Below, piece after piece: positions 42,087 to 51,245 of a stretch of DNA of 64,000 nt. Position 1 is the first letter of the stretch. Each line of letters starts with the position of its first letter. Origin of the DNA: Sphingomonas mali NBRC 15500 (GTDB lineage Bacteria; Pseudomonadota; Alphaproteobacteria; Sphingomonadales; Sphingomonadaceae); NCBI RefSeq assembly GCF_001598415.1, contig NZ_BCYX01000008.1, positions 62,001 to 126,000 of the forward strand. Direction: 5' to 3'. The translations under genes were made by a program, and so were the position numbers. The notes beneath the pieces are model-generated. The model did no database searches. It was not told the origin of the DNA and saw only the letters and a list, made by a program, of their open reading frames with translations.

Positions 42087-43958
42087 ATGCGCGCCAAGGG
42101 GCTGATCGCCGCCATATTGTTGCTGAGCGCGAGCGGGATCGCGCTCGCCCGACCGCAGGCCGCACCGCCACCCGCTGCCAGCGCGCTCGCCGACCAATTC
42201 ACCTATACCAAGGTGATGGTCCCGGTGCGTGACGGCGCCAAGCTGGAAACGGTGATCATCGCGCCAAAGAACGCGAGCGGCAAGCTGCCGATCCTGTTCC
42301 AGCGCACGCCCTATGGCGTGCCCCAGGCTTTGCCCCCCGCGATCCCAGCAAGCTGGAAGCCGCTCGTCGCCGACGGCTATATCTTCGTCTTCCAGTCGAT
42401 GCGTGGCCGCTTCGGATCGGACGGCGTGTTCACGCTGTCGACCGCCGTCCATCCCAACGATCCCAAGAAGACCGACGAGGCGACCGACGCCTATGACGCG
42501 ATCGACTGGCTGGTGAAGAACGTGCCCAACAATTCCGGCAAGGTCGGGATGTGGGGCGTGTCCTATCCGGGCTTCGCCGCCGCCGTCGCACTCGCCAGGC
42601 CGCATCCGGCGTTGAAAGCGGTCAGCCCGCAGGCGGCGTGGATCGATTATTGGCTCTCGGACGACCTCCACCGCAACGGCGCGCTGCGGCTGAGCTACGC
42701 AACCGAATGGGTGTCGAGTCTGCAGGTCGACAAGACCCAGAACAAGGAACTCAGCCTCGACGGGCTGACCGATGCCTATGACTGGTATCTGCGGATCGGG
42801 CCGGTCGAGAATATCGACAAGCAAGTGTTCAAGGGCAGCGTGCCGATGTTCACGGCGCTGCTCGATCATCCCAATCACGACAATTTCTACACCGATCAGA
42901 ACTGGCAGAAGGCGCTCGGCAAGACGACCGTGCCGACGCTGAACGTTGCCGGCTTCTGGGACCAGGAAGACCCCTGGGGCTCCTGGCAGATCTATGCCAA
43001 GCAAAAGCAGAACGACCCCGACAATCTGGCGCAGATCGTGTCGGGTCCGTGGCGCCATGGCGGCTGGCAGGCCAAGGCCGATTTCCTCGGCCCGATCCCG
43101 CTGGGGACCGAAAGCGGCACCCAGTTCCAGACCCAGATCCAGGCGCCATTCTTCGCCTATTGGCTGCACAATAAGGGCGCACGCCCGAACTTCACCGCGA
43201 AGATGTTCGAATCCGGGTCGAACGTGTGGAAGACCTATGATTCCTGGCCGCCCAAGGGCGCCAAGCCGACCGAACTCTATCTCCACGACGACGGCTCGTT
43301 GTCGTTCGATGCCCCGCGCGCGGGGGAGGCTTGCCGCGACTATGTCAGCGACCCCGCCAACCCGGTGCCGTTCCGCAAGCGCCCGATGAGCCGGACCTAT
43401 GCGACGCCCGACTGGGCCTGGTGGGAAAGCGACGACCAGCGCTTCGTCGACCATCGTCCCGATGTGCTGAGCTATGTCTCCGAGCCGCTGAAGCAGGACC
43501 TGACCGTCACCGGAAAGATCGCCGCGATGCTGATGGCCTCGACCAGCGGCACCGACAGTGATTTCGTGGTCAAATTGATCGACGTCCTGCCGAGCGATTT
43601 CGAGAACACCGAGAACAAGCAATGGGCGGTCGGCGATTATGCCAAGACCTTGAACGGCTATCAGTGGCCGATCGCGATGGACGTCCGCCGAGGGCGCTTC
43701 CTGGCGAGCGACACCAAACCGCAGCCTTTGGTGCCAGGCAAGGTCGTCGCCTGGGACGTGCCGCTGCGCGATCATGATCATGTGTTCAAGGCCGGGCACC
43801 GGATCATGGTGCAAATTCAGTCGACCTGGTTCCCGGTCATCGACCGCAACCCGCAGACCTTCGTCGCCAACCCCTATCGGGCCAAGGCGAGCGACTTCGT
43901 CAAGGCGACGCAGAAGGTGTGTTCGGGGTCGAAGGTGACGTTGCCGGTGATGGGGTGA
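42087..43958 (+). CDS. Secreted CocE/NonD-family hydrolase (alpha-amino acid ester hydrolase-like)
   Basis: A 623-aa serine hydrolase. Signal peptide MRAKGLIAAILLLSASGIALAR, N-terminal X-Pro peptidase S15-like alpha/beta hydrolase domain (VPVRDGAKLETVIIAP, SMRGRFGSDGVF, nucleophile in MWGVSYPGFAAA near 159) and the C-terminal jelly-roll domain of the family (LYLHDDGSLSFDAP, FVVKLIDVLPSDF, HRIMVQIQSTWFPVIDRNPQ). Family members are cocaine esterase, alpha-amino acid ester hydrolase and glutaryl acylase. ATG 42087 has AAAGGGAG upstream. Substrate unknown. It is convergent with the ABC-2 operon across a repeat element. Confidence 0.9.
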   Translation: MRAKGLIAAILLLSASGIALARPQAAPPPAASALADQFTYTKVMVPVRDGAKLETVIIAPKNASGKLPILFQRTPYGVPQALPPAIPASWKPLVADGYIFVFQSMRGRFGSDGVFTLSTAVHPNDPKKTDEATDAYDAIDWLVKNVPNNSGKVGMWGVSYPGFAAAVALARPHPALKAVSPQAAWIDYWLSDDLHRNGALRLSYATEWVSSLQVDKTQNKELSLDGLTDAYDWYLRIGPVENIDKQVFKGSVPMFTALLDHPNHDNFYTDQNWQKALGKTTVPTLNVAGFWDQEDPWGSWQIYAKQKQNDPDNLAQIVSGPWRHGGWQAKADFLGPIPLGTESGTQFQTQIQAPFFAYWLHNKGARPNFTAKMFESGSNVWKTYDSWPPKGAKPTELYLHDDGSLSFDAPRAGEACRDYVSDPANPVPFRKRPMSRTYATPDWAWWESDDQRFVDHRPDVLSYVSEPLKQDLTVTGKIAAMLMASTSGTDSDFVVKLIDVLPSDFENTENKQWAVGDYAKTLNGYQWPIAMDVRRGRFLASDTKPQPLVPGKVVAWDVPLRDHDHVFKAGHRIMVQIQSTWFPVIDRNPQTFVANPYRAKASDFVKATQKVCSGSKVTLPVMG

Positions 43959-43961
43959 TCT

Positions 43962-44114
43962 AAAATCCTCCCCGGAACGGGGAGGGGGACCGCCGCCGAA
44001 GGCGGTGGTGGAGGGGCCCGCGATCGCTCGCCTCATCGCTTGCGGCTGGTGGGTCGTGGGCCCCCTCCACCATCGCTTCGCGATGGTCCCCCTCCCCGTG
44101 CCGGGGAGGATTTT
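43962..44114. repeat. 153-bp element with 14-bp perfect terminal inverted repeats
   Basis: Termini AAAATCCTCCCCGG (43962-43975) and CCGGGGAGGATTTT (44101-44114) are perfect inverted repeats. Internal hairpins include CCGCCGCC against GGCGGTGG and a second GC-rich arm, CCATCGCTTCGCGATGG. It has no coding capacity and occupies exactly the gap between two convergent genes. The same terminus recurs as a minimal hairpin at 59644-59664. It is MITE- or REP-like; mobility is not shown. Confidence 0.75.
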
Positions 44115-44117
44115 CGT

Positions 44118-44879
44118 TCAGTTCTTCAGCCGGTACCCGGTCCGGAAAATCCACGCGATCACCGCGAGGCACAGCAGCATGAACCCGCCGGTCGCGGCCA
44201 GGCTGATGCCGACCGGCACGTCGCCCTTGTCGAAGAAACTCCAGCGGAACCCGCTGACCAGATAGACGACCGGGTTGAACAGGCTGAACGTGCGCCACGG
44301 ATCTGGCAGCTTGCTGATCGAGTAGAAGGCGCCGCCAAGGAAGGTGAGCGGCGTGATCAGCAAGGCGGGCACGAAATTCAGTTGCTCGAACCCTTTCGCC
44401 CATACGCCGATGATGAAGCCGAACAGGCTGAAGGTGATGCTGGTCAGCAGCAGGAAGGCGACCATCGCGAACGGGTGGTGGATCGGGATCGGCACGAACA
44501 GAGCCGCCGTCGCCAGGATGATGAGGCCCAGCACCACCGACTTGGTCGCCGCCGCGCCGACATAGCCGATCACCATCTCCATCGAGTTGATCGGCGCCGA
44601 GAGCAGCTCGAAGATCGTCCCGGTGAATTTGGGGAAGTAGATGCCGATCGACGCGTTGCTGATGCTCTGCGTGAGCAGCGACATCATGATCAGCCCGGGC
44701 ACGATGAAGCTGCCATAGGCGATGCCATCGACTTCCTTGATCTGCGATCCGAGCGCGCCACCGAACACGACGAAATAGAGGCTGGTGGTGATCACCGGGG
44801 TGACCAGGCTCTGCCACAAGGTGCGCAGCGCGCGTGCCATCTCGAACTTGTAGATGGCCAGGATACCGTGGACGTTCAT
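44118..44879 (-). CDS. ABC-2 type transporter permease
   Basis: A 253-aa inner-membrane protein with six hydrophobic segments and the ABC-2 layout: [100 protein letters not shown] and [11 protein letters not shown]. It resembles the NodJ/YadH/DrrB export permeases. The ATG at 44879 overlaps the ATPase gene stop (ATGA). With the ATPase it forms an exporter whose substrate is unknown. Confidence 0.9.
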   Translation of the reverse strand: MNVHGILAIYKFEMARALRTLWQSLVTPVITTSLYFVVFGGALGSQIKEVDGIAYGSFIVPGLIMMSLLTQSISNASIGIYFPKFTGTIFELLSAPINSMEMVIGYVGAAATKSVVLGLIILATAALFVPIPIHHPFAMVAFLLLTSITFSLFGFIIGVWAKGFEQLNFVPALLITPLTFLGGAFYSISKLPDPWRTFSLFNPVVYLVSGFRWSFFDKGDVPVGISLAATGGFMLLCLAVIAWIFRTGYRLKN

Positions 44880-45808
44880 TTGCCGCCCTCCTTCACGAGG
44901 TCGACGAAGATGTCCTCGAGACTCGATTTCGAGGTCTCGAGATCCTTGAAGCCGATGTTGAGGTCGGCGAGCTTGCGCAGCAGCGAGGGAATGCCGGTGC
45001 GCTCGGCCTGGGCGTCGAACACGTAGCGCAAGGTCTTGCCCTCGTTCTGCAGGCTGAGGTCCCAATCGCCGAGGTCGGCGGGGATCGTTGCCATCGTCTC
45101 GTTGAGCGCGATGTCCAGCTCGCGCTTGCCGAGCTTCTTCATCAGCGCAGCTTTTTCGTCGACCACCAGAAGTCTGCCGCCTGAGATCACGCCGACGCGG
45201 TCGGCCATTTCCTCGGCCTCTTCGATATAATGCGTGGTCAGGATGATCGTCGTACCCTTGTCGCGCAGGCGATGGACCAGCTTCCACATGTCGCGGCGCA
45301 ATTCGACATCCACACCGGCGGTGGGCTCGTCGAGGAACAGGATATCGGGTTCGTGGGCGAGCGCCTTCGCGATCAGCACGCGGCGCTTCATCCCGCCGGA
45401 CAGCTCCATGATCTTGGACTTGCGCTTGTCGTAGAGCGACAGGTCCCTGAGCACCTCTTCGATATGATCCGATTTCTGCGGGTAGCCGAACAGGCCGCGG
45501 CTGAAGCGACAGGTCGATTCGACTGTCTCGAACATGTCGGTGGCGAGTTCCTGCGGCACCAGCCCGATCTGCCGCCGTGCGCGCTTGGGCTGGCCGATGG
45601 CGTCGAACCCGCCGACCGTGATGGTACCCGTCGAGGGTGTGACGATGCCGCAGATGATGCTGATCAGCGTGGTCTTGCCGGCGCCGTTCGGCCCGAGCAA
45701 CGCGAAGATCTCACCCTTGTTGATGTCGAGGTCGACGGCGTGGAGTGCGTGGACGCCCGAGGCATAAGTCTTTGATACGCCGCGGACGCTCAGGATCGGT
45801 TCGGACAT
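44876..45808 (-). CDS. ABC-2 type transporter ATP-binding protein (YadG/DrrA-like)
   Basis: A 310-aa ATPase. Walker [10 protein letters not shown] (about 39), Q-loop LVPQE, signature [15 protein letters not shown], Walker [14 protein letters not shown]-loop LTTHY. A DrrA-like C-terminal extension of about 90 residues follows the core. It partners the permease gene that overlaps it downstream. GGGGAATTGC precedes the ATG. Substrate not deducible. Confidence 0.91.
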   Translation of the reverse strand: MSEPILSVRGVSKTYASGVHALHAVDLDINKGEIFALLGPNGAGKTTLISIICGIVTPSTGTITVGGFDAIGQPKRARRQIGLVPQELATDMFETVESTCRFSRGLFGYPQKSDHIEEVLRDLSLYDKRKSKIMELSGGMKRRVLIAKALAHEPDILFLDEPTAGVDVELRRDMWKLVHRLRDKGTTIILTTHYIEEAEEMADRVGVISGGRLLVVDEKAALMKKLGKRELDIALNETMATIPADLGDWDLSLQNEGKTLRYVFDAQAERTGIPSLLRKLADLNIGFKDLETSKSSLEDIFVDLVKEGGK

Positions 45809-45873
45809 GCAATTCCCCTAGAGCCGGGGGAGATGGGGCGGGGCGGTCGCGGGTGCAACCGCTCCCGCGCGGC

Positions 45874-46608
45874 TTATTTCTTGCGCGCCGCGGCGACCGC
45901 CGCCTGCATCGTCTCGAGCGGCTGCAAGCCCGACAGCACGCGGTCGCCGATCACCCAGGTGGGTGTCCCAGACATGCCGAGCGGCCCGGCCATCGCCAGA
46001 TTATTCTCGATCGTGCGGGCGACGTCGGGCGCTTTCGCCGCTTCCTTGACCGCCGCCGGGTCGAGCCCCGCGGTACGCAAGGCGGCGTCCATGCTCGCGT
46101 CGCTCAACGGGCCGCCGGCATAAAGCGCGTCGTGGAGCGGGCGATATTTGCCTTGCTTGGCGGCGACCACGGCATAGCGCGCCGCGACCTTGCTTTCCTC
46201 GCTCAGCACGGGAAGCTCGCGGAACACGACTTTCACCTTGGGGTCGCTCGCGACCAATTTGTCGAGGATCGGTAGGCTCGCGCGGCAATAGCCGCAATTA
46301 TAGTCGAGATATTCGACTACCGTGACGTCGCCATTGGGATTGCCTGCCCAGGCACTGCCCAAGGCCGGAAAGATGCGATCGCGATTGGCGGCGATGAAGC
46401 TGCCGGTCTGCTTCGACTGCTCGGCCGCCTCGCGCTCCTGCAGCTTCTGCATCGCTTCCGGCAGCACTTCGGGGTGGGTGAGCAAATAGTCACGGATTTC
46501 CGCGCCGTTGGTCGGACGCTGTACCAGCCAGGTGGCGCCGGCGCCGAGCAATGCGGCGGCGACCGCGACCAGCGGCAACGCGAAACGCGATGACAGGAAA
46601 TCGCTCAT
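45874..46608 (-). CDS. Exported DsbA-like thiol:disulfide oxidoreductase
   Basis: A 244-aa protein with an N-terminal membrane or signal helix (FALPLVAVAAALLGAGATWLV), a helical region (about 35-80, PEVLPEAMQKLQEREA) seen in Com1/ScsC-type DsbA relatives, and a thioredoxin-fold domain with active site CGYC (Cys 105 and 108). The cis-Pro is in GTPTWVIGDRVLSG. It may oxidise or isomerise disulfides of periplasmic proteins. Its ATG overlaps the stop of the M48 protease gene (ATGA), pointing to a joint role in envelope protein quality control. Confidence 0.9.
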   Translation of the reverse strand: MSDFLSSRFALPLVAVAAALLGAGATWLVQRPTNGAEIRDYLLTHPEVLPEAMQKLQEREAAEQSKQTGSFIAANRDRIFPALGSAWAGNPNGDVTVVEYLDYNCGYCRASLPILDKLVASDPKVKVVFRELPVLSEESKVAARYAVVAAKQGKYRPLHDALYAGGPLSDASMDAALRTAGLDPAAVKEAAKAPDVARTIENNLAMAGPLGMSGTPTWVIGDRVLSGLQPLETMQAAVAAARKK

Positions 46609-47948
46609 CGTCTGCGCTTCTTCTGATCGAGTTCGTTCTGTCCGGTCATCGCGATGTCCTGGGCGCGGATCCAGTCCGAGCTGTTGGGCGGGAGGTTGGC
46701 CATCGCCGTCCGCGCACTCATCACCGCGCGCGCGGTTTGGCCGGTCAGGCTTGCTTGTTCGGCCGCGGCCAGCGAGGCACGCGCGCTATCGCCCGACAAT
46801 TCATAGGCGGTGCCGAGTTGATACCAACCGAACGGATTATCGTCGTCCTTGTTGGTCGCGATCTTGAGCACGCGGATCGCTTCTGGATAGTTAGCCTTGT
46901 TCTCGGTCGCGATCAGCGCGTGGCCATAGGTCGTGGCGATCAGCGGGCTGTATCGGGTCAACTCGGTGGCTTCCTTCAACGGCGCGATCGCGTCGGCGGG
47001 CTGGCCCGCCTCGAGCAGGATCTGGCCGCGGATCTCGAGGAAATAGGGATCGTCCGGCTTCAGCTTGATCAGCGCGCGCGTCTCGGCATCGGCTTTGTCG
47101 GGATAGCCGGCTTTGTGCCAGGCATAAGCCCGGGCGTAATGCGCATAGATCGACTGGTCGCTCTCGGGATATTTGTTGAGCGTCGACGCATAGGGGGCGA
47201 CATAGCCATAGAGCTTCGCCTTGATCCGTTTGAACCGCTCATCGAGCGCGACGTCGGGCGGGTTGTTCCAGGCGGGGGACGCCTTCACGTCGGCGTACAG
47301 CGTGTTGATGCGTTCGTTCGACAGCGGATGGGTCTGCGCATAGGGGTCGATATTCTGCAGACCGTAGCGATATTCCTCATTGGCCAGCTTCTTGAAGAAG
47401 CTGATCATGCCCTTGCCGCTGACATTGCCCTCGCGCAGGAACTTGGCGCCGGTCGCGTCCGCGGTGGCTTCCTGGACGCGGGTGAAGGCTAGATATTTGC
47501 CCATCGCGGCCTGCTGACCCGCCGCCAGGATGCCCGCACCGGCATCGCCCGCGCCCGCCGCCATGGCGGCGATGCCGAGCACCAGGCTGAGCAGCGAAAT
47601 GCCCATGGCAGGCTTGGCGCCGGCATCGGCCAGCACGACATGGCCATCGGCGATATGGCCGAGCTCGTGCGCGATGACGCCCTGGACTTCGTTGGCGTTG
47701 TCCGCCGCCTGGATCAGGCCCGAATGGATATAGACGATCTGTCCGCCCGCGACGAAGGCGTTGATCGAATCGTCCTGGATCAACACGACCTGGACATTGG
47801 CGGGGGACAGGCCGGCGGCGACGATCATCGGCCGCGACATGTCCTTGAACAGCGCTTCGGTCTCGGCGTCGCGCAGGATCGACTGCGCATAGGCCGGTTG
47901 CGCCCAGAGAAGGATCGCCGTCGCGAACATCGCGATCAATCGCTTCAT
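46605..47948 (-). CDS. Periplasmic M48 metalloprotease with TPR domain (BepA-like)
   Basis: A 447-aa protein. Signal peptide MKRLIAMFATAILLWAQPAYAQ; M48 domain with zinc motif HELGH (His94, Glu95, His98) and the third-ligand region QEATADATG; QTHPLSNERI as in BepA/LoiP relatives. TPR-like helices from about 255 (YARAYAWHKAGYPDKADAETRALIKL, GQPADAIAPLKEATEL) form the C-terminal part. BepA degrades or rescues stalled outer-membrane proteins such as LptD, which needs disulfides; co-translation with a DsbA-like protein fits that. Confidence 0.9.
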   Translation of the reverse strand: MKRLIAMFATAILLWAQPAYAQSILRDAETEALFKDMSRPMIVAAGLSPANVQVVLIQDDSINAFVAGGQIVYIHSGLIQAADNANEVQGVIAHELGHIADGHVVLADAGAKPAMGISLLSLVLGIAAMAAGAGDAGAGILAAGQQAAMGKYLAFTRVQEATADATGAKFLREGNVSGKGMISFFKKLANEEYRYGLQNIDPYAQTHPLSNERINTLYADVKASPAWNNPPDVALDERFKRIKAKLYGYVAPYASTLNKYPESDQSIYAHYARAYAWHKAGYPDKADAETRALIKLKPDDPYFLEIRGQILLEAGQPADAIAPLKEATELTRYSPLIATTYGHALIATENKANYPEAIRVLKIATNKDDDNPFGWYQLGTAYELSGDSARASLAAAEQASLTGQTARAVMSARTAMANLPPNSSDWIRAQDIAMTGQNELDQKKRRR

Positions 47949-48002
47949 CGTCCGGTCATCCGTTCGGGTCCCGTGAGGCGCATGCGGCCGGCCCCTGCGC
48001 CC

Positions 48003-48020
48003 GGACGGGTGAACCCGTCC
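48003..48020. terminator. Perfect hairpin downstream of rne
   Basis: GGACGGGT (48003-48010) and ACCCGTCC (48013-48020) pair over 8 bp around a 2-base spacer. It sits between the rne stop and the M48 gene start on the same strand. There is no U-tract, so it may be a 3'-end stabiliser or weak terminator. Confidence 0.45.
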
Positions 48021-48047
48021 TGAAGCGCGAGGGGCCGACCTGTACGA

Positions 48048-50768
48048 TCATGCGCCGAAGGTGCGCTGCCACCAACCGCGTCGTGGCGAGCCGTCACCAT
48101 CGGTATCGCCCGCGGCATCGTCGGCCGGCGCGGCACCGTCGGCATCGGCCGCCACCGGCGTCTCGTCGGCGTCGTTGGCTGCTGCCGGCGAGGGGCTCGG
48201 CATATCCGACTCTGTCGCGGTGTCGGCAGGCGCGGCCTTCTTGCGGCTGCGTTTCGGCTTGGCCGCGGGCTCTGCTGCCTCGGTCGGCGGAGAGGCTTGC
48301 GCCACTTCCGCTACCACGGGCACGTCGGCCGGCAGGGGTTCCGCATTGGCCGCTTCCGCTTCAACCGGCGCGGCCTTTTTGCGGCTGCGCTTGGGCTTGG
48401 CCGCCGGCTCTACAGCTTCGGGCTCGGGTTCCGGCGCGGGGGCCGCTTCGACCACCGGGGCCGTTGCGGTTTCCTCCGCGATCCGCGCCTTGGGGCGACG
48501 GCGCGTGCGCTTGGGCGCGGCCTCCGCTTCGGGCGTGGCATCGGGCTCGACCGCCACCGGCACGTCGGGATTGGCGTGCGTCGCGATCACCGCACCGGCG
48601 TCGCCGGCATCGGCTTCCCCGGCATCGACGGCGGCGTCAGTCGCTCCTTCGGTACGACGTCCGCCGCGACGGCCACGACGACGGCGACGGCCACGCGTTT
48701 CGCCTTCGCCTTCGGTTTCGCCCGTAGCGGCGTGCTCGACGGTTTCGACCTCTTCGCCGTTGCCATCGCGCTCGGCGTCACCCTCTTCGCGCGGCTGCTG
48801 CGCGACGACATCATCACCGGCTTCGTCACGGCCACGACCGCGACGACCACGGCGGCGGCGGCGGCGCTTGCGACCGGCATCGCTGTCGTCGTCCGAGCGT
48901 TCGCGCTGTTCGCCACGCTCACCGCGCTCGGCCCGCTCTTCCTCGGCTTCCTCTTCCTCGTCGAGATCCTCCTCGACGAAATCGTCTTCTTCCTCTTCCT
49001 CGATCAGCGCTTCGAAGCGCGGCGCGTGGACCGGCGGCGGACCCGACGCCTCGACCGTCATCCGCGCGCCCTCGGTCTCGCCATCGGACAGGATGACGAC
49101 CTGGACACCGTAGCGATCCTCGATCTCGGCGATGTCGGCGCGCTTCTTGTTGAGCACGTAGAATGCCGCTTCCTGCGAGGCGCGCAATGTGATCTGCGAA
49201 CCGCGGCCGCGGGCGGCCTCGTCCTCGATCATGCGCAGCGCCGACAGGCCGGCCGACGAGGCGGTGCGGACCAGGCCGGTGCCTTCGCAATGCGGGCATT
49301 GCCGGGTCGATGCTTCGAGCACGCCGGTGCGCAGGCGCTGGCGGCTCATTTCCATCAGGCCGAAGCTCGAGATGCGGCCGACCTGGATGCGGGCGCGATC
49401 GTTCTTCAGCGCCTCCTTCATCGCCTTCTCGACCTTTCGGACGTTGGACCCATTGTCCATGTCGATGAAGTCGATGACGACCAGCCCGGCCATGTCGCGC
49501 AGGCGGAGCTGGCGCGCGATTTCCTGCGCGGCTTCGAGGTTGGTCGCGGTCGCGGTCTGCTCGATATTATGCTCGCGCGTCGAGCGCCCCGAGTTGATGT
49601 CGATCGAGACGAGCGCTTCGGTCGGGTTGATGACCAGGTAGCCGCCCGATTTGAGCTGCACCACCGGGTGGTACATCGCCGACAATTGATCCTCGACGCC
49701 GGCGCGCTGGAACAGCGGCACCGGGTCCGAATAATGTTTCACGCGGCGCGCATGGCTCGGCATCAGGAGCTTCATGAACTCCTTGGCCTGGCGATAGCCG
49801 TCATCGCCCTCGACGATCACCTCGTCGATGTCCTTGTTGTAGATGTCGCGGATCGCCCGCTTCATCAGGTCGCTGTCGCCATAGACCAAAGCAGGCGCCG
49901 CGGACGCGAGCGTGGTCTCGCGAATGCCGTCCCACAGGCGGGCGAGGTAATCGAAGTCGCGCTTGATCTCGACTTTGGTGCGCTGAAGCCCCGCGGTGCG
50001 GACGATGCAGCCCATCGACGGCGGCAGCTTGAGCTCCGCCATGATCGTCTTCAGCCGCTTGCGGTCCGACGCGTTGGAGATCTTCCGCGAGATGCCGCCG
50101 CCATGCGACGTATTGGGCATCAGCACGCAATAACGGCCGGCGAGCGACAGATAGGTGGTCAGCGCCGCGCCCTTGTTGCCGCGCTCTTCCTTGACGACCT
50201 GGACCAGCAGCACTTGGCGGCGGCGGATCACGTCCTGGATCTTGTAGCGGCGGCGCAGGTTCATGCGGCGCTGACGCAGCGCCTCGACCTGATCCTCGGA
50301 CCCATTGTCCTTGCGGCCACGACGGCGACCGCCACCGCTGCTCTCATGCTCGGCGGCGACGTCCTCATCGGGCGCGCCGTCATCGTCGAGCCGCTCGATC
50401 TCTTCCTCGGACGGCTCGTGATCGTCGTGCTCGTCCTCTTCGGCGTCGAGCTCGGCGCGCAAAGCGGCCTCCTCGGCGGCGTGCTCGGCTTCCTCGCGGA
50501 GGAGCGCGTCACGATCCTCCTTAGGGATCTGATAGTAATCGGGGTGGATTTCGGAAAAGGCCAGGAAGCCGTGGCGGTTGCCGCCGTAATCGACGAACGC
50601 CGCCTGGAGCGACGGTTCGACCCGGGTAACCTTGGCTAGATAGATATTGCCTTTGAGCTGCTTGCGCTCGGCACTTTCGAAATCAAACTCCTCGATGCGG
50701 TTTCCCTTGACGACCGCCACCCGGGTTTCTTCCCGGTGGCGTGCGTCGATCAACATACGCATGGTCAT
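48048..50768 (-). CDS. rne: Ribonuclease E
   Basis: A 906-aa endoribonuclease that starts mRNA decay and rRNA/tRNA processing and scaffolds the degradosome. Start MTMRMLIDARHREETRVAVVKGNRIEEF, ATG 50768 with GGAGAG upstream. The S1 domain (KGNIYLAKVTRVEPSLQAAFVDYGG) is interrupted by an acidic insertion followed by Arg-rich GGGRRRGRKDN, typical of alphaproteobacteria. Catalytic DNase I-like part includes VSIDINSGRST and VVIDFIDMDNGSN; the Zn-link is CPHCEGTG (about 490). The C-terminal third is disordered, acidic then basic (KRRRRRRGRRGRGR), and carries a duplicated EPAAKPKRSRKKAAP block 46 residues apart, probably RNA- or partner-binding. Confidence 0.95.
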   Translation of the reverse strand: MTMRMLIDARHREETRVAVVKGNRIEEFDFESAERKQLKGNIYLAKVTRVEPSLQAAFVDYGGNRHGFLAFSEIHPDYYQIPKEDRDALLREEAEHAAEEAALRAELDAEEDEHDDHEPSEEEIERLDDDGAPDEDVAAEHESSGGGRRRGRKDNGSEDQVEALRQRRMNLRRRYKIQDVIRRRQVLLVQVVKEERGNKGAALTTYLSLAGRYCVLMPNTSHGGGISRKISNASDRKRLKTIMAELKLPPSMGCIVRTAGLQRTKVEIKRDFDYLARLWDGIRETTLASAAPALVYGDSDLMKRAIRDIYNKDIDEVIVEGDDGYRQAKEFMKLLMPSHARRVKHYSDPVPLFQRAGVEDQLSAMYHPVVQLKSGGYLVINPTEALVSIDINSGRSTREHNIEQTATATNLEAAQEIARQLRLRDMAGLVVIDFIDMDNGSNVRKVEKAMKEALKNDRARIQVGRISSFGLMEMSRQRLRTGVLEASTRQCPHCEGTGLVRTASSAGLSALRMIEDEAARGRGSQITLRASQEAAFYVLNKKRADIAEIEDRYGVQVVILSDGETEGARMTVEASGPPPVHAPRFEALIEEEEEDDFVEEDLDEEEEAEEERAERGERGEQRERSDDDSDAGRKRRRRRRGRRGRGRDEAGDDVVAQQPREEGDAERDGNGEEVETVEHAATGETEGEGETRGRRRRRGRRGGRRTEGATDAAVDAGEADAGDAGAVIATHANPDVPVAVEPDATPEAEAAPKRTRRRPKARIAEETATAPVVEAAPAPEPEPEAVEPAAKPKRSRKKAAPVEAEAANAEPLPADVPVVAEVAQASPPTEAAEPAAKPKRSRKKAAPADTATESDMPSPSPAAANDADETPVAADADGAAPADDAAGDTDGDGSPRRGWWQRTFGA

Positions 50769-51245
50769 TATTTTCTCTCCGGGCGCGCCGGACCTTCGAT
50801 GAGGGTAGGGGCGCGCCAATAAGTCGCGCGGCGTCGGTGGACGGATTGTCGTTCCGTGACCGGCCGGTGCGGGATGGTGGATGTGCGTCTGTTCGCCGCG
50901 CACGCCCGGGCATCACGGCCGGGGCACCCGCGCCAACGCGCCCGCCGGCAATGGCCGGATCGAGCACAAGGCGAGGGAAATGCATCATGCGAACGTCAAC
51001 CTGATGGACCGCCTGCCGATGAACGCCGGGGCGGCCGTGGGGCCGGCAAACTCCGTACAAATGACTGTCACGGTGCCGGTTATCGATCAGGTAGCACCTG
51101 CCATCGTCCGCTTCAACTGGCAGGTTTCTGCCGCCGGCGCGGCAAAAAGATGCCGAACGGTGGATTAACCCTGTCGTTTCACCGAGTCTGAGTAAGCGCC
51201 GCGGTAACCCCGTTTGAGAAGAGCGAGTAAAAGGGGTTCTTCCAG
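50769..51245. other. Long divergent leader region between rne and the amidase gene
   Basis: A 477-base region. Leftward it should hold a long rne 5' UTR, the place where RNase E autoregulation acts in other bacteria; no clear promoter hexamers were found. Rightward it ends in the hairpin at 51206-51238. Open frames here have no protein-like composition, so no gene is called. Confidence 0.45.
51206..51238 (+). promoter_or_regulatory. Hairpin masking the amidase Shine-Dalgarno
   Basis: AACCCC-G-TTT (51206-51215) faces AAAA-GGGGTT (51229-51238). The right arm is the AAGGGG Shine-Dalgarno of the amidase gene (start 51246), so in the folded state ribosome entry would be blocked. Confidence 0.5.

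Noticed and set aside
41937..44036. 699-codon antisense frame over the CocE hydrolase
   Set aside because: Composition artefact of GC-rich third positions; it spans a repeat element and has no recognisable domain.
48297..50639. 780-codon frame opposite rne
   Set aside because: Mirror of the acidic and basic codon runs of RNase E; no start signal and no protein-like pattern.
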